64,000 nucleotides of DNA from Hesseltinella vesiculosa (GCA_002104935.1 MCGT01000004.1:124001-188000); one strand, 5' to 3'. Shown: positions 33,965 to 47,031, counted from the stretch's first letter. The notes: a model not told the origin generated them from the letters alone. Translations and numbers: made by a program.

Positions 33965-36900
33965 ATGGAAGACAGTGCTTGTTCCATATCTGTAAGAAGC
34001 GCTCGCAAGAGACAGAAGTAAACTTACTAAAGTCGCCATCCTTTTTCTTTTGTTGCAGCAACCTTGGGTAGACAATGACTTTTGTCCGGCATTCAGAGAA
34101 ACGTAACTGATCATCATTAGCTCTTCAAGTCGCTGACTTCTGTTGTTTCGTTTTGCACAATAGTATCATTGATAGTGTCTTGCCATTGTTGGTGATTCTT
34201 TGGTCTGTGACCAAGGTAGCATCGGTGGCCTTCCGCTATCGACGATCAAGATCATCCATGTATTTGCCATTAAAGACCTCTGCTCCTGCTAGCTATGGTG
34301 CCGCCAGCACTTCAGATGACTCCAGTGATGATGTCTCTGAAGTCACTTTGCATCCTTATCAAGTCAAATCCACTCGCTGGACTGTCTACAGCTTTATCCG
34401 TCTCTTGGCCTTTGTGTCCTGCTATTACTATGTTTCTACTTTTGTCAGTGTCTATTTTGGCCAATATACCAAAGACCCTGTGGTGGAAAGCTCGTCTTTT
34501 GATATCTTGTTAATGTATGGCTCTCAATCGCTCTTTTGGGTAAGCACCAGCCCCGTTTGACACTCCAACACTCATCTTCCCTTTTTCGGTGGCGGGGTTA
34601 GGTCTATTGCTCGGTTTTGGCCGTCGTCAGCATGTCGTTATCTGATCAAGCTAAACCTGTGGCCGATGCCATCTGTGATCAACTCAATGGATTATACCTC
34701 CTTCATTTTACCGTGGGTCTTGTCGACCTGCACTCCTACTACATTGTTCACAACACTGCCGAGTTCCCAACCGGCTACTCTGTTGCCTTGATCACCACCG
34801 CCATCAGCCTCGTCCTGCTGAGCTTCATCATCCATGAAGAACGTTTTGCTCCTTCGGAACCCGTCTTCACCGACTCTGGTCGCCTCATGTCCAGCGAAGG
34901 CTGGGCCTCCGTTTACTCGCAATTCATGTTCAGCTGGATCAATGACACCCTTAAGCAAGGTTACCGCTCCACCCTCCAGGATGCCGATCTTGTGGAATTG
35001 CCTCCCAACAACCGAGCCAAGAACGTCCTGGCCAACTACCGCGCTCATCAAAAATCCGGCATGGTTCGCTCGCTAGCCTATACCTTCCGCTGGCCCTTGT
35101 TCATCCAGTTCTTGTACTCCATGGTCTGGTCCACCGTCATTTTCGGTCCTGCCTATTTCTTGAACCGCATTGTGCTCTTTATCGAAGACCGTCACTCTTC
35201 CGAACCTGTCTTGACCGCCTATCTTTTTGTCTTTGGTCTCTTTGTCTCCAGTGTTATCCAATCGCTGGCTACCCAGCAAGCTCTGTACATCGGTCGTACC
35301 TTGGGTATCCGCATCCAATCCATTATCATCGGTGAAGTCTTTGGCAAGGCCCTGCGTCGCCGCGACACCGCCAACGAAAAGAAGGAAGGAACCGATGATG
35401 AGAAAAAGGAAGAAAAGGAAACTGGCAACATCAACAACTTGCTCTCTGTCGATGCCCAAAAGGTCGCTGAACTGACTGCCTACAGTAAGAAAGCTAAATC
35501 CAAAAAAAAAAAAAAATACCGTGTCTCATTTTTTTTTCTCTTGCAGTCTTCTACAGCTACAGTTACCCTATCCAAATTTTGATCTGTATTGTTGCTTTGT
35601 ACCGTCTGCTGGGTCACGCTGCCTTGTGGGGTGTTCTGGCCATGCTGCTGTCTCAGCCTATCATGTACAAGATCAGCAAGCAATTCGAAGATGTCCAAGA
35701 CGAATTGATGTCCAAGACTGACAAACGTCTCAAACTCATGAATGAAATGCTCAACGCCATCCGTATCATCAAATTCTTTGCCTGGGAACGTGAATTCCGC
35801 AAACGCCTGGTGGAATCCCGTGAAATCGAATTGGCTGCCATCAAACACCGTCTGTACATGTTCATGTACCTCATTGTCGGCTGGTTTGTCGTGCCTATCC
35901 TGATCATGGTCGTCGTCTTCTACACCTACACCTTGGAAAATGACCTGACCGCCTCCGCCGCTTTCACCGCCCTGGCTCTGTTCTCTACTTTCCGCCAAGC
36001 CTTGGAAGACCTGCCTTTTGTCTTGACCTTCATGGTCCAGGCCAACGTGTCCGTCAAACGTGTTGAAACCTTTTTGAAGGAAGACGAGGTCGATACCGCC
36101 GAAGCGCTCAAGACCCATCCTTCCGGTGTCCACATTGGTTTTGTCGACAATGCCTCCTTCGGCTGGGCCCCTCGTCAAACCTCCGGCACTGCCACGCCTG
36201 TGGCCCCTATCCTTAACGACCTGAACATCTCTTTCCCTCGCGGCAAAATGTCCATTGTGTGCGGTCCTACCGGCAGTGGCAAGACCACCTTGTTGGCCAG
36301 TCTGCTCGGCGAAACGTACAACTACCAAGGTACCGCCGTCCTTCCTCCTCGTCCTGCCCGTCCCACTCTCACCGGTAACACCGGCATTGCCTATGTCGCC
36401 CAAACCGCCTGGTTGCAAAACTGCTCCATCCGTGACAACATCCTGTTTGGCTCTGACTATGATGAAGAACGCTACCGCAAGGTCCTTTACATGACGGCTC
36501 TCACCCGTGATCTCGACATTCTCGAATACGGCGATGAAACCGAAGTTGGCGAAAAGGGCATCAGTTTATCTGGTGGCCAAAAGCAACGGTAAGCAACTAG
36601 GAACGAAAAAATAGGAACTCATTTTTTTTTCCTCTTCAGCTTGGCCATTGCTCGTGCTGTTTATTCGCAAGCCGAAACCATTATTTTGGATGACTGTTTG
36701 AGTGCAGTGGATGCCCATACTGCCAAGCATTTGTACGATTTCTGTCTGCGTGGGGAATTGATGCGTGGTCGCACATTGATTCTTGTGACTCACTACGTGG
36801 GCCTGTGCATGGGCGGAGCTAGCTACATCGTGGCTCTGGACCATGGCCGTGTCCAAGCTGCTGGTTCACCTGACGTCGTACTGGCCTCCGGTGCTCTTGG

Positions 36901-39210
36901 CGAAGAACTGATCCAAGCCAAGGAACAACAACAAGCCAGCAAGGAGGAAGAAGCCGAAGAGGGTGCCATTCCCAGCGTGCCCAAGGAAGCCAAGGTTGCC
37001 AAGACAGGTGAAGGCAGCAAGTTGGTCAAGGACGAAGCCCGTGCCGAAGGCGGTGTTGCTCTTTCCGTGTATGCCACCTACTTCTACGCTTCGGGCGGCT
37101 GGATCTTCTGGATCGCTGTGGTGTTCTTCTTTGGCTTGACCCAAGCTACCGTTGTTGCCCAGGACTACTGGATCAAGGTGTGGGCCAATGCTTACAAGGA
37201 AATGGGCGCCGATGCTGCTGTCGCCTCGCTGTCGCAAGCCACCGTCGTTCTCGCTGACTGGACCGCCTCAGCCTTCAACACCGTCTCCCCTGGCTCGTCC
37301 GCCATGACTGCCGCCACCTTCTCGACCTCACCTCACCACGACTCTGTCGATGTCACCTACTACCTCGGCGTGTATGTGCTCATCGGCATCGGCGCTATCA
37401 TCATCAGTGCTGTGCGTTTGGTGATCCTCTACTCTGGCTCTATCAAGGCTTCTCGTCGCATCCATTCGCAATTGCTCGACCGTATTCTCCGCGCCAAGGT
37501 GCGTTTCTATGACACCACACCCATGGGCCGTATTCTCAACCGCTTCTCCTCGGATCTGGAAACCATCGATCAAGAAGTCTCACCTCAAATGTCCTTCTTC
37601 TTGTTCTCCATTGTCGCCACCATCATGGTTGTGGTCGTCATTGTTGGCGTCACTCCAGTCTTTTTGGTTCCCGGTTCCGTCATCAGTGTTCTGTTCTGGT
37701 TTATTGGTGTGTACTACCTCAAGACCTCGCGTGATCTCAAGCGTCTCAATGCCGTCACGCGCAGTCCTATCTATGTTCAATTCAACGAATCCGTCAGCGG
37801 CGTCTCCACCATCCGTGCCTATGGCGCCCAAGCCCGCTTCATTCAAGAAAACTATGTCAAGGTCGACAGCAACAACCGTCCCTTTATCTGGATGTGGGCC
37901 ACTAACCGCTGGTTGCATTGCCGTGTCGAAACCCTCGGTGCATTTGTCGGTTTCTGTACTGGTTTTGTCCTGGTCATGTCGCGCGATTGGGTTGATGCCG
38001 GTCTTGCCGGTCTGTCTTTGTAAGCGGAGGCTAGCAAAAAAAAAAAAATGAGACTGATTTTTTTTTCCCATAGGACGTATGCCTTGAATTTCACTGCTCA
38101 TGTTCTCTGGGTTGTGCGCAACTATGCTATGAACGAAATGAACATGAATGCTGTCGAACGTGTCAGTGAATACTTGGATCTTGAAGAAGAAGCCCCCACC
38201 CACATTGCCGCCACCACCCCTCGTGCCACCTGGCCCGAAACCGGCTCTATCCGTGTCAAGGACTTGGTTGTGCAATATGCTGCCGACACCCCAGCTGTCC
38301 TCCGCAACATCAGCTTCGATGTCAAGCCTCGCGAAAAGGTCGCCATTGTTGGCAGGTAAGAAAAAAAAAATTAATCCTATGAAAGTAAATGCCTTGATTT
38401 CCTGACTCTTTTCTCCCGCTCAACAGAACCGGCAGTGGCAAAAGTACCATCTGTCTCAGCTTGTTCCGCTTCATGGAATACACCAGCGGCAGCATTCACA
38501 TCGATGGCGTTGACATCTCAAAGATTGGTTTGGAAGACTTGCGTTCCAGCCTGACGATTATCCCTCAAGACCCTGTGGTACGTTTGCTAGCCATCTAGAG
38601 CTGTGGGGAAAGTACACTTGACTAACTCTTTTTTTTATAGCTGTTCTCCGGTACTCTGCGAAGCAACTTGGATCCCTTTGATCAATACGATGATGCTACT
38701 CTGTGGGCTGCTTTGAAGCGTTCGCACCTGATCAGCAACAAAGCCTCGGCTCAAAAACAAGAAGAAGGGGGCATTGCCACCGCTGAAATCACCTTGGAAT
38801 CGCCTGTCACTGAAGGCGGCAAGAACTGGTCGCAGGGCCAACGTCAATTGATTGCTCTTGCTCGTGCTTTGGTCAAGAAGTCGTCGCTGATCATCCTGGA
38901 CGAAGCCACCAGTTCGGTCGATTTCGATACCGATCGCCGCATCCAGCGCACCATCCGCAGTGAATTCAAGGACTCGGCGTTGCTGTGCATTGCTCATCGT
39001 TTGCGTACCATTGCTGATTATGACCGTGTGCTGGTGTTGGATCAAGGTGAAGTGGTGGAATACGACACGCCCTTTGCCTTGATGAACAAGGAAGGTGGCG
39101 TGTTCAAGCAAATGTGTGATCGCTCTGGCGATGCTGCCGAACTGCTTGCCATTGCCCGCAAGGGTCTCGAATCCTCCTCTTCTTCCTCCACCTCCACCTC
39201 CAAGTCCTAA
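33965..39210 (+). CDS. Full-length ABCC (MRP-type) ABC transporter
   Basis: ATP-driven membrane exporter of the multidrug-resistance-associated (ABCC) family, which moves conjugated organic anions or drugs at the vacuolar or plasma membrane. Nine or so exons give about 1,585 residues. Two small first exons (33965-33991 MEDSACSIS, 34059-34102 [15 protein letters not shown]) set the start. A TMD0-like N-terminal region, then TMD1 and NBD1: Walker [10 protein letters not shown], signature [10 protein letters not shown], Walker [18 protein letters not shown]2 follows with NBD2: [38 protein letters not shown] and the H-loop IAHRL. NBD1 has Asp where the catalytic Glu normally sits and NBD2 keeps Glu, the usual asymmetric ABCC pattern. 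It ends in a Ser-rich tail. Substrate is unknown. Codon bias is strong. Confidence 0.95.
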
Positions 39211-39668
39211 AGCTTTTGTATTCCACATCCACCTTCTTTTTTTATTTCATTCATGCCATTTTCATAGAAAATCAGTGTTATTTCTTCATCGATTAAATAT
39301 TTTTTTTATTGCAAACCCTGTTCAGGTGTTTATTTTCTCCTTTAAAATAATGAGAGATGGTATGCCAAAGTTGGCATGAATTTTTTTATTAAAGAACTCG
39401 AATAAAGGGTTTGTTTGATATCAAAGACCCAGTGTTGACGCCCATTCCTGTAGCCAACGTTCCTTTGACAATGATAGCGATGCGTGGCAATTGGTGGGTC
39501 TCAGGCCAACCAGAAAAAAAATTGTTGAGCTTCCTCGGCTGTTTCACTTTCAAAATCTCAACTCGTCGACAGCTGTCTCTTGCTCTCTGAGGTCGGGTGT
39601 TCACGTTGCTTGGGCCAAAACCATCAATTTGTTCAGATTTATTAAATTGGGCGTGGGGCATACGATTT

Positions 39669-40031
39669 TTAGTCAAACATGGCCGCAATTTGCCCTTCCA
39701 TGCCTTTGAGTCCTGGGAAAGACTTTTCAGCAGTAAAAAAGATTTGACGCTTTTCCGGGTCAAAAAGTTTGAAATCGCCATCAGTGTTGGATTTCAAGTC
39801 AAAAATAGCTGGGCCTTCGGATTTCAATACTTTGACACCTTCTTCTGTGATCTCAACAGCCACATCGAATGGTTCAGGCATATCAGTCATTTCATTGCTG
39901 GGTAATCCAAATCTCCCCAAGAATCGGATTTCAAGGTCAGGCACATCGATCATACCAGTGATAGCGCCGCTTAGAGCATCCTCTGCGTTTGCGTAAATAA
40001 AATTAATGGCACCTTTTCCAGATACTGACAT
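39669..40031 (-). CDS. Orphan 120-residue protein, unknown function
   Basis: A single-exon ORF begins MSVSGKGAINFIYANAEDAL (ATG at 40031) and ends MEGQIAAMFD. Composition is that of a real globular acidic protein: alternating beta-like strands (PFDVAVEITEEGVKVL, GPAIFDLKSNTDGDFKLF), a PDLEIRFLGRFGLP stretch, and no signal peptide, membrane segment or cysteines. I do not recognise the family. It lies between the end of the ABC transporter and the kelch gene, and opposite-strand ORFs over it are low-complexity. A small upstream coding exon cannot be excluded. Confidence 0.6.
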   Translation of the reverse strand: MSVSGKGAINFIYANAEDALSGAITGMIDVPDLEIRFLGRFGLPSNEMTDMPEPFDVAVEITEEGVKVLKSEGPAIFDLKSNTDGDFKLFDPEKRQIFFTAEKSFPGLKGMEGQIAAMFD

Positions 40032-41029
40032 CTTGAACTTGGAATACGTTAAAGAAAGAAAGCCATGTTAACCTTTTTCTTTCTTCTTTTATAATGTGTT
40101 CAATGTACGACGTACGACGACGCGCAGATGATCCTTTCCATTTTTGGATTCCGATCGAGACGTTCTTTGTTCTGCCATTGCAAATCATGTGTCTGTAAAG
40201 GAGATAGGATCATTTAAGGAATTTCTTTCTTGCTCACTCCACAAAAAAAAAAGTCATGATGCTTCATTTATTTTGTAACAAATAAAAACTTGCATCTGCT
40301 GCAGGTGGCCTGCTTTTTTTAACAGGGGGCGTCGATTTGGAATGGGTGGATGAACGAAACTGGCGAGTATCAAAAAAAAAAAAAAAAAAGATATTACCAA
40401 AAATGTTCAGAACCTGAGCGTTCAGCAACGCGGTCGCGCTGACGTAAGGCACTGTAACTGGTCATACCCAATTTGCCTTTACGAGACCATCCTCCGTGCC
40501 CGAACCTCAGAAGTCAAGAAGCGTCTGCAGTTGACTGATGTCAGAGCCCCTTTTCGTTGCAGTCGTTGATCATAGCTCCGGCTCTACTTCAAATAATAAA
40601 TCATCTCGCTGCTGCTCCGCAGACGCCAATCCTTGAAAAATGATGCACCCTCACTCTCTTTTTTTTTAGCATTGGATTCATGAATCAGTGAAATAGCCAA
40701 CTTCTTGCATGTGGATGAAAAAAAAAGTTACAGCGCGCCATAATCGGCAATGAGCATTGGTGCGTAATATTTCTAAAAGGAGATTCGGCAATGAGTCCAT
40801 GGGAAGCACGGTGCTGCAAACAGCATGTGTGACCTTAGTTTTGCGCCACAATTTTTCCAGTACAACAATTTCTTCGCATTGCACTAAAGTTTTCCTTATT
40901 TTTTACTGAGAATGTGGCGGCTTAGACAAGCGGAATATGAACGTCAAACCAGCAGCACACTCTCCTGGCGGCGTTTTTGAAGGCGACAAAAAAAATTAGA
41001 AAAATTAATGGCCGTTGGTAGACGTATTT
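40032..41029. other. Intergenic region upstream of the orphan gene
   Basis: About 1 kb of A/T-run-rich sequence between the orphan gene's start and the end of the kelch gene. No coding region, RNA gene or repeat shared with other parts of the window was found. Confidence 0.4.
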
Positions 41030-43084
41030 TTATTCATTTCCATGCGGTACAGATGATAATAAATGATGGGAGGATGCAGACTTTTCATGCATTTTACCAG
41101 ACATGGGCACATAGGTGATGTCTTCATGTGGTTTAGTGACCAGCTCGTCCAAGGCATCGTACGGCTTTGTCGTTTGTTCATCAATGGACTCAAAAGGCTT
41201 GACGGCGACACCTCCAGAGGTCTGCCATATGGGTGTGTCGATGGAGGTATCAGTGGTCAAGTCAGCGGTGTTTTGCATGTCGATCAAGTTGTCGAATTGA
41301 GGGTCATGTCGAGGGTCGGACTTTTGCACTACAAAATCTTGCTTACTCTTCTTGCGCCTGAGATAGTAATAAATGGCAATTGCACCAACGGCAAGCTATG
41401 GATGCAGCAAGAAGAAAATTAGTCAACTATAAATATACAGCAAAGGGTGCTATCTGTTATTTTTTTTACGTACACAAACAACGCCGACGCTGACAGCAAT
41501 GCCTACAATGGCACCCGTGGACAGGCCGCTTGACACCACAGTGGAGGAGACTGGCATATTTGTGTCAAGCCAGGACACACTGCTCAAGTCTGTGACGTCC
41601 AAGAGACTTGAATACGGCTGCACATTGCCTCCAGTAGTCTGGCCAAAGAAATTAAAAATATAGGTTTTGCCTTTGGGCGTGACATAGGGTATCGATGCAT
41701 GAGAATACAGCACAGTGGGACCACCCGAGGAAGAATTAGTGATGCCGACAGAATACAACAAATTTTGGTCAATATCGTAAACGCAGGCCAAATCATGCGT
41801 GTCACCCGAGCTATTTGAAACTATCACAGAAAGAGGTTGAACATTATTTTTTTATGATCTTGCTGATGCTTACCATCATTTCCAGCGGCCCCGATGCCTC
41901 CAAATATAAAGAGACTATTGGTTCCAGGGACTAAAGACGCGCAGAAAAAGAATGAGTGCCTGACCTTTAAATAACAAATGCCTCAGCAGTGATTACGTCT
42001 GTTGGTTGTGTGGAACGTTCTCATTGCGGGTGGCGTTGTCTGGTTAGAATTAGCCTGGACAGTAGACCATTGGCTTGATGGGACGTCATAGACCCAGATA
42101 TCGGTAAGCTGGGTATTGTTTTGCTGAAATTGTACATCTGTTTCTGGAGGGAAAATGAATCCACCTATCACGTAGATCTTGGTGCCATCCTTGGATAAAG
42201 TGGCAGTGTGGCCAAAGCGAGTGTTGCCTCCTGGCGTGGGCACCGTCAAGTTGGTGAGAACTTGCTTTAGAAGAAAAAAAAAATGGACGTGTTAGAACGG
42301 ATTGCCATCTGTGAAGCGTTACATACAGAAACTGGATCAAATAAAAAAACGCTGCTTGTGGCTGTGCGCAGATTGTAACTAAAGAAAACGAAATGTCGGA
42401 GGATGAGCGACATGTCAAAAAAAAAAAAAAAAACCATGGCTGTGATTTTGCCTTGCACCTACTTAATTAATTGACCACCAAACATCCAAATGGTCCCGTT
42501 TTGCAATGTCACTACACGGCTCTCATGGCTGTCATGGAAAGAGAGAAAAAGAAAAGGTGAGCTGGGATTGGCCGATTTATGCCACCTACATAAATGGGGT
42601 CAGCGAGCTGTCCATGGGATTGGCTGCGGTGAGACTGGCCATGATGCTGTTGTCGGTGGTGGAGACAATATAGCCTGTGTTGTTCTTGGGCCATTGCTGA
42701 TTGCCGCCGTACAAAAAGAGGGCCGAGTCGTTGTTGATGCTTGCAAGAGCAACACCAGCATTGGCATACGCAAAAGTCGACTTTTTCCATGTCAATGCAG
42801 GAATGGTGGGGCTGTTGAATATGCTTAAATCCAAAATGTCGACTTCATTGGATGGACCTGAAGGGCCGTCTTGATTTCGCTGGAGTGAACCTCCGTAACA
42901 GTACACTCTTGATCCGCCATTTGTCAGTAAAACACAGGCTACAAGACAAAACCGTCAAACATGGAGCTCTTTTCATTGGTCAATGCGTACCTGGAAATGA
43001 GCGTGGTGTTGGTGGTGGGTTTTCTTGAAGGATAGCCTGGCAGTGAAATATTCCCAGCAGAAAATAAAACACAAGTTTAATCAT
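41030..43084 (-). CDS. Secreted or membrane-anchored kelch-repeat protein
   Basis: Type I membrane protein with an extracellular kelch beta-propeller, built from about eight exons. The start MIKLVFYFLLGIFHCQA (ATG at 43084) is a signal peptide. At least five kelch blades show the double Gly: RVYCYGGSLQ, ALFLYGGNQQW, TIWMFGGQLI, KIYVIGGFIFPP and SLFIFGGIGAAGN. A membrane segment follows (AIVGIAVSVGVV, then LAVGAIAIYYYL across an intron), stopped by RRKKS. The cytosolic tail of about 110 residues is rich in Thr, Asp and Glu. N-glycosylation sites occur in the propeller (NNTGY, NQTTP, NLTVP). Kelch-plus-anchor proteins with this layout seem to recur in Mucoromycota; ligand and role are unknown. 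The ATG at 43084 was preferred because an upstream in-frame Met would bury the signal peptide. Confidence 0.8.
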
Positions 43085-43989
43085 GGGAATCAACTGGGGA
43101 AAGAGAACGAGAAAAAAGAAGGAAAAGAGGGGACGGATGAACCGCGGCTCCTTTTTAAGCCCAACGATTGCTGGAATCCGGTCAATGTGTAACAATAAAT
43201 AACAGCCATATTTTAATATCTCACTTGATTCTCCCTGTCATACGCCATTGTACTGGAATGGCTAGCCCTTCCACTTCCCAGAATACGGAATACAGCGGGT
43301 GGGATCTATGATAAAGCCATCTACAGTGCTGGTTTTGTTTTCCTTCTGGGATTTAAATAAAGGAAATGGGATCGACGTGCTGCTCAGCCCAACTTCTTGC
43401 ATCAGATTCGCGATTCAAAAATGGAAATTTTATCAACTATTTTTTTTTGCTCTTTTTTTATTCGATAGATGACCCACACAAAAGATAAAAGGAAAACGGA
43501 CGACCTGATGTCTCTGGCTGAGAGAGAGAGAGGGCAATCTCTCTTGAGGAACAGCGAAACAGAGAGAGAGAGTGAGTGAACATGCATGTTTGATGTGCTC
43601 CAACTTTGCAGCACGCTAACCCGGTTGCGGTGATGGATATGGTCGATGCTGCCGGCCTGCACAGTGCCGTGGCAATCGAGGTTGACCAAGTTGAACGATG
43701 CAGATTTCTCTTTGCATGATGCTTTGGCCTGGCAAAACTTCACGATTATGCATCTTCTTGTTCGTTGTGGCAAGGTGTTAGGAAGTGCTTTCATCCTGTG
43801 TTTATTGCTTTTCAACTGTCACCAGCTTGCAATGTTTCGTGCCAGGCGAGGAGATTGGAACTCGCCGATATTTGTAACCCCGCCTTGACGGAAGGTTGCT
43901 GATGGTATTTTGTACTTGTGTGACCTGCCACAGGGTCCTGGAAGTGTGCTTTGAACGATGACATCGCTCATGAATAAAGTAGTTTGAGA
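43085..43989. other. Spacer with GA-rich low-complexity sequence
   Basis: This lies upstream of the kelch gene. It contains GA repeats at about 43520-43575, similar in kind to those near 1.17-1.27 kb, and short ORFs with no family signal. Confidence 0.4.
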
Positions 43990-45375
43990 TCAATAAGAAG
44001 AGGTCGGAATTTGGCCAGTGTTTTTTTGGCTGCTCGTTTTTTTTTTTTTTTTGCTGGGCGACCCCAGAGTTCCAGCTGATAGATTAAATTTGAAAAATTT
44101 ACTTGGATCCACGTTATTCATGAAGTCTATGTAACACAAGATTCTTGTTTCAGCACAATAAATCCTGTCCTGCAACAGTAATATCTCTGATCTGGCCAGA
44201 ATCACCCCCGAAATCCAATCACCCTCGATGGTCAAAAACTCCTGTTCTCTGAGCTTTTCAGTCAATACGAAGTCTAGCTGCTCTTGGGGCCAAAGGTGGA
44301 GCCTCAATGAAATCACGTTGGAAGTAGAAGGGAAGAAATAGGAGACAGTCCTTCCATGCCCATGGGATCATGTCATGTGCCAACGCCAACATGCATAAAC
44401 CAACGAGCCTCCATACTTGGAAACTTCCAGACCAGTCTTACGGCTGTTTTAGCTAGCCAATCAAGGTTTAGAGATCGCGTCTTTCAAAGAGCGTCTCGCA
44501 CGTTGGGCTTAGCAATGAGGAATGTTTGATCGGTACCTCGTAACCCTGCTCCATCTTCTCCCGAGTTGTTTAATCAATGTTCATGGCTTGAGAGTAGATA
44601 TTCAACTGCCCATTTTTCTGTGGCCAGGAATGGCAAGGTCTTGGGACGATTTTTTTTATCAGACCCAAATTAGGCCAGCCTCGTATGATTGATGCGTCCA
44701 TGACATGATCAGAAAAATACGACGGTCCAAAGTGCAATCCTTTCGGTGCAGAAATGAAATCAAAACAAATCTGTAGTTCCAGTCGCGTGCTTTTCGTTGC
44801 CAGCTTGCTGTGTCCACAGAAACGCAGCTCTGCTTTTGCTCCTTATCATCTTTATTTTTGGACGCTTCAAAAGGGACCTTGTACTTACAGTCTTGAATGC
44901 TAGTGGCAGAAGAGACCATATTTCAGATGGAGGTTTTCCTGAGCACGTTGCACTTGGAGCTGCAGTTCTCATACACGCTCAAGTTCTTCAGACAAGATAT
45001 GAGGTTGCTGCATCGAGAGCAGGGTTATTTCGAATCGCGCAATAAAATCTTTTGGCGTCTCGTCCTTCCTTCAATTCATGTTCACTGGTGGGTTTCTTCT
45101 TTCGCAGCTGCCTGACCTTGTCATCCAGGATTCTGGCGCGGATGATGTGATTCAACGATTGCTATTAAAGAATATTAAGATGAAATCAGTCCTTTCTTTA
45201 CTGTGCCTTTATTTTTTTTATTTGACTCACGTGGAAGGTTGACGATTTGGAAGTTATTTACTCGTGGACTGTCATTGTGGGTGTTTCTGTTGGAAAGCGC
45301 ATCCAACTTTTCATCCATAGTTCCCTTGACGGCATTGATTTCTTCCTTACCTTCCAAAATAGCGTTCTGGATCAT
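43990..45375 (-). pseudogene. Disrupted coding region, unidentified (possible gene or retroelement relic)
   Basis: Several protein-like segments on the minus strand change frame or hit stops, which suggests decay. From 45375: MIQNAILEGKEEINAVKG, then, after a possible intron ending near 45163, LNHIIRARILDDKVRQLRKK. A shifted frame gives TPKDFIARFEITLLSMQQP and LSEELERV, then a stop, then ELQLQVQRAQENLHLKYG (coiled-coil heptads). Nearer 44.7 kb is APKGLHFGPSYFSDHV, and at 44316-43990 WPQEQLDFVLTEKLREQEF. Composition is helical and charged, unlike the A/T-run ORFs of true spacers. No family is recognised; the helical DFIARFE segment is only loosely gag-like. A spliced, intact but unusual gene is the alternative. 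Confidence 0.35.
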
Positions 45376-45810
45376 TCATTGCAGGTAGCTTTGCTGCATG
45401 AGTCGGAAGCTTGGTTGGGCTGGTTTGAGCGAGGATCTGGACCCGGTGAAAAGGGAGTGGGCTGGGGTGGCATTATATTGCAAAAAGGTCGCGCTGGTTT
45501 TTGGAAAGCGCTAGGTGGACTTAACACCATGCCTGCCAAAACCCAGTTACCTTGGTTGGTTGGAACATCGTACTCGACAGCAGTATCTTATCCACCCACT
45601 GGGTAACAGCGTGCTGAATCAGTCAAAAACATGATCTCAGGAGAGATTGACATGAGGGTTATTAGCGAGCCCATGCCCTCCCTGATGATGATGGTCACGA
45701 GGAACCATGGAGGATGGGCTGGCTCTCTATCCAATTTTATTCACCAATAAATACATCAAGCTATTCACAAAGCAACGGCATCAAGCGAGCAAAGGTCGGG
45801 TCATTTCAAA

Positions 45811-47031
45811 CTATTGAACGGCCTGCCATGCACACATTTTGCCATCCTCGCCGCCAGTAAGGATAGACTGTGACGTATGGTTCCAATAGATCGAGCGCAC
45901 CACATCGGTATGGCCTCCAGATAACACTTGGCATCGCTGTAATTCATTGATGTTGACATGGAATAAGCTGACATCGCCACTACGCGTTCAATAGGAAGGA
46001 GAGGTGAGTAAAGCCCATTGGTTATCGCGTTTCCCCTTTGCTTTACTTGTTGTTGCCAGTTGCTAGGTACAGTCGGCTGGTAGTTTGGTCGAAGAGGCAG
46101 TCAATTGCATAATCCACGCCTTCAATGTTCTTAAGCTGGCCATAGTCACAGACAAGGTCACCCTAGCAAATCAAAGAGGTCAGCACAGAGACACTTGACG
46201 TGCGAGGTTGACTCTTCCTTACGTCCAACGTGTAGAGGGCAAATGTTTCCAGATGGGTGAGGTAGAACATGTAGTTGGCATCAGGGCCAAAGTAGCCGGC
46301 CTTGCTGACAGACGAACCTGAGTTAATCACTGCCAGAATATCTTCGTCTTCATCAAAATCCTTGACATCGTAGCTGTTGACCAGGCCGTCCGTGGAGCAA
46401 GAGATCAGTTGTGAGGGGATGCTTGGGTGGCATTGGATCTGGGGCAATAAAAAAAAAGATGTAGATCTATTCTTTCGACACGCTTTCTTTCTTACGTCAG
46501 TCACATCGTCACCATGGGACTCTTCAAATTTGTGCAGTAGAGAGGATTGGCGAGTGTCGAAAAAGGCAAGCTCGGCGGTCTGGACAAATTCTTCGTTCAG
46601 AGTGCCGGCCACAGCCATGGTATCATTGCAGTTGACATCAAAGGCAGACAGTGGTCGGGTGTCTAGGAAAAAAAAAATGATCAGTCGACATGCATGTTGT
46701 TGGCTGTCTTACATTGGAAGACTTGCGCAGGAGCGGTGGATTGGCTGCGAAGATCCCAACGAGCCAGCTTGCCGTCTTCAGATGCAGTGAATAGGTATTG
46801 ATCATTGTAGAGCTTCATTTTGGATATACGTTTTTGGTGAAAGGCAAGGGAAGTGACGGGTTGCAGGCTGTTGGCATCGTAAAGTCGAACGAGCTGGTCG
46901 GATGCAGAGGCAATCACATACTGGGAGTTGGCCGTCACGTCAAACACGTATTGATCTTTAAAACCAAAATCAATGTTGGCCATCAGTTGAAAAGGTGGAA
47001 GTAATCCAACGTTCTCTTGAATAGCAACCAT
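45811..47031 (-). CDS. WD40-repeat protein, WDR89-like
   Basis: A small seven-blade WD40 beta-propeller of about 350 residues in six or so exons, from MVAIQENVGLLPPFQ (ATG at 47031) to WQAVQ (stop at 45813-45811). Blades include YVIASASDQLVRLYD, YLFTASEDGKLARWDL, QLISCSTDGLVNSYD and SILTGGEDGKMCAW, with DTRQSSLLHKFEESHGDDVTD in the middle. The overall size, the ELAFFDTR and HGDDVTD-type motifs and the final TGGEDG...W blade are what WDR89 proteins show. The family's role is poorly known. It shares a 387 bp promoter gap with the divergent FIT gene. Confidence 0.8.

Noticed and set aside
35480..36418. Minus-strand ORF of 312 codons
   Set aside because: Antisense shadow of the ABC transporter; the sense frame has Walker A, signature and membrane segments.
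37580..38275. Minus-strand ORF of 231 codons
   Set aside because: Antisense to the second membrane domain of the ABC transporter; its composition is an artefact of biased codons.
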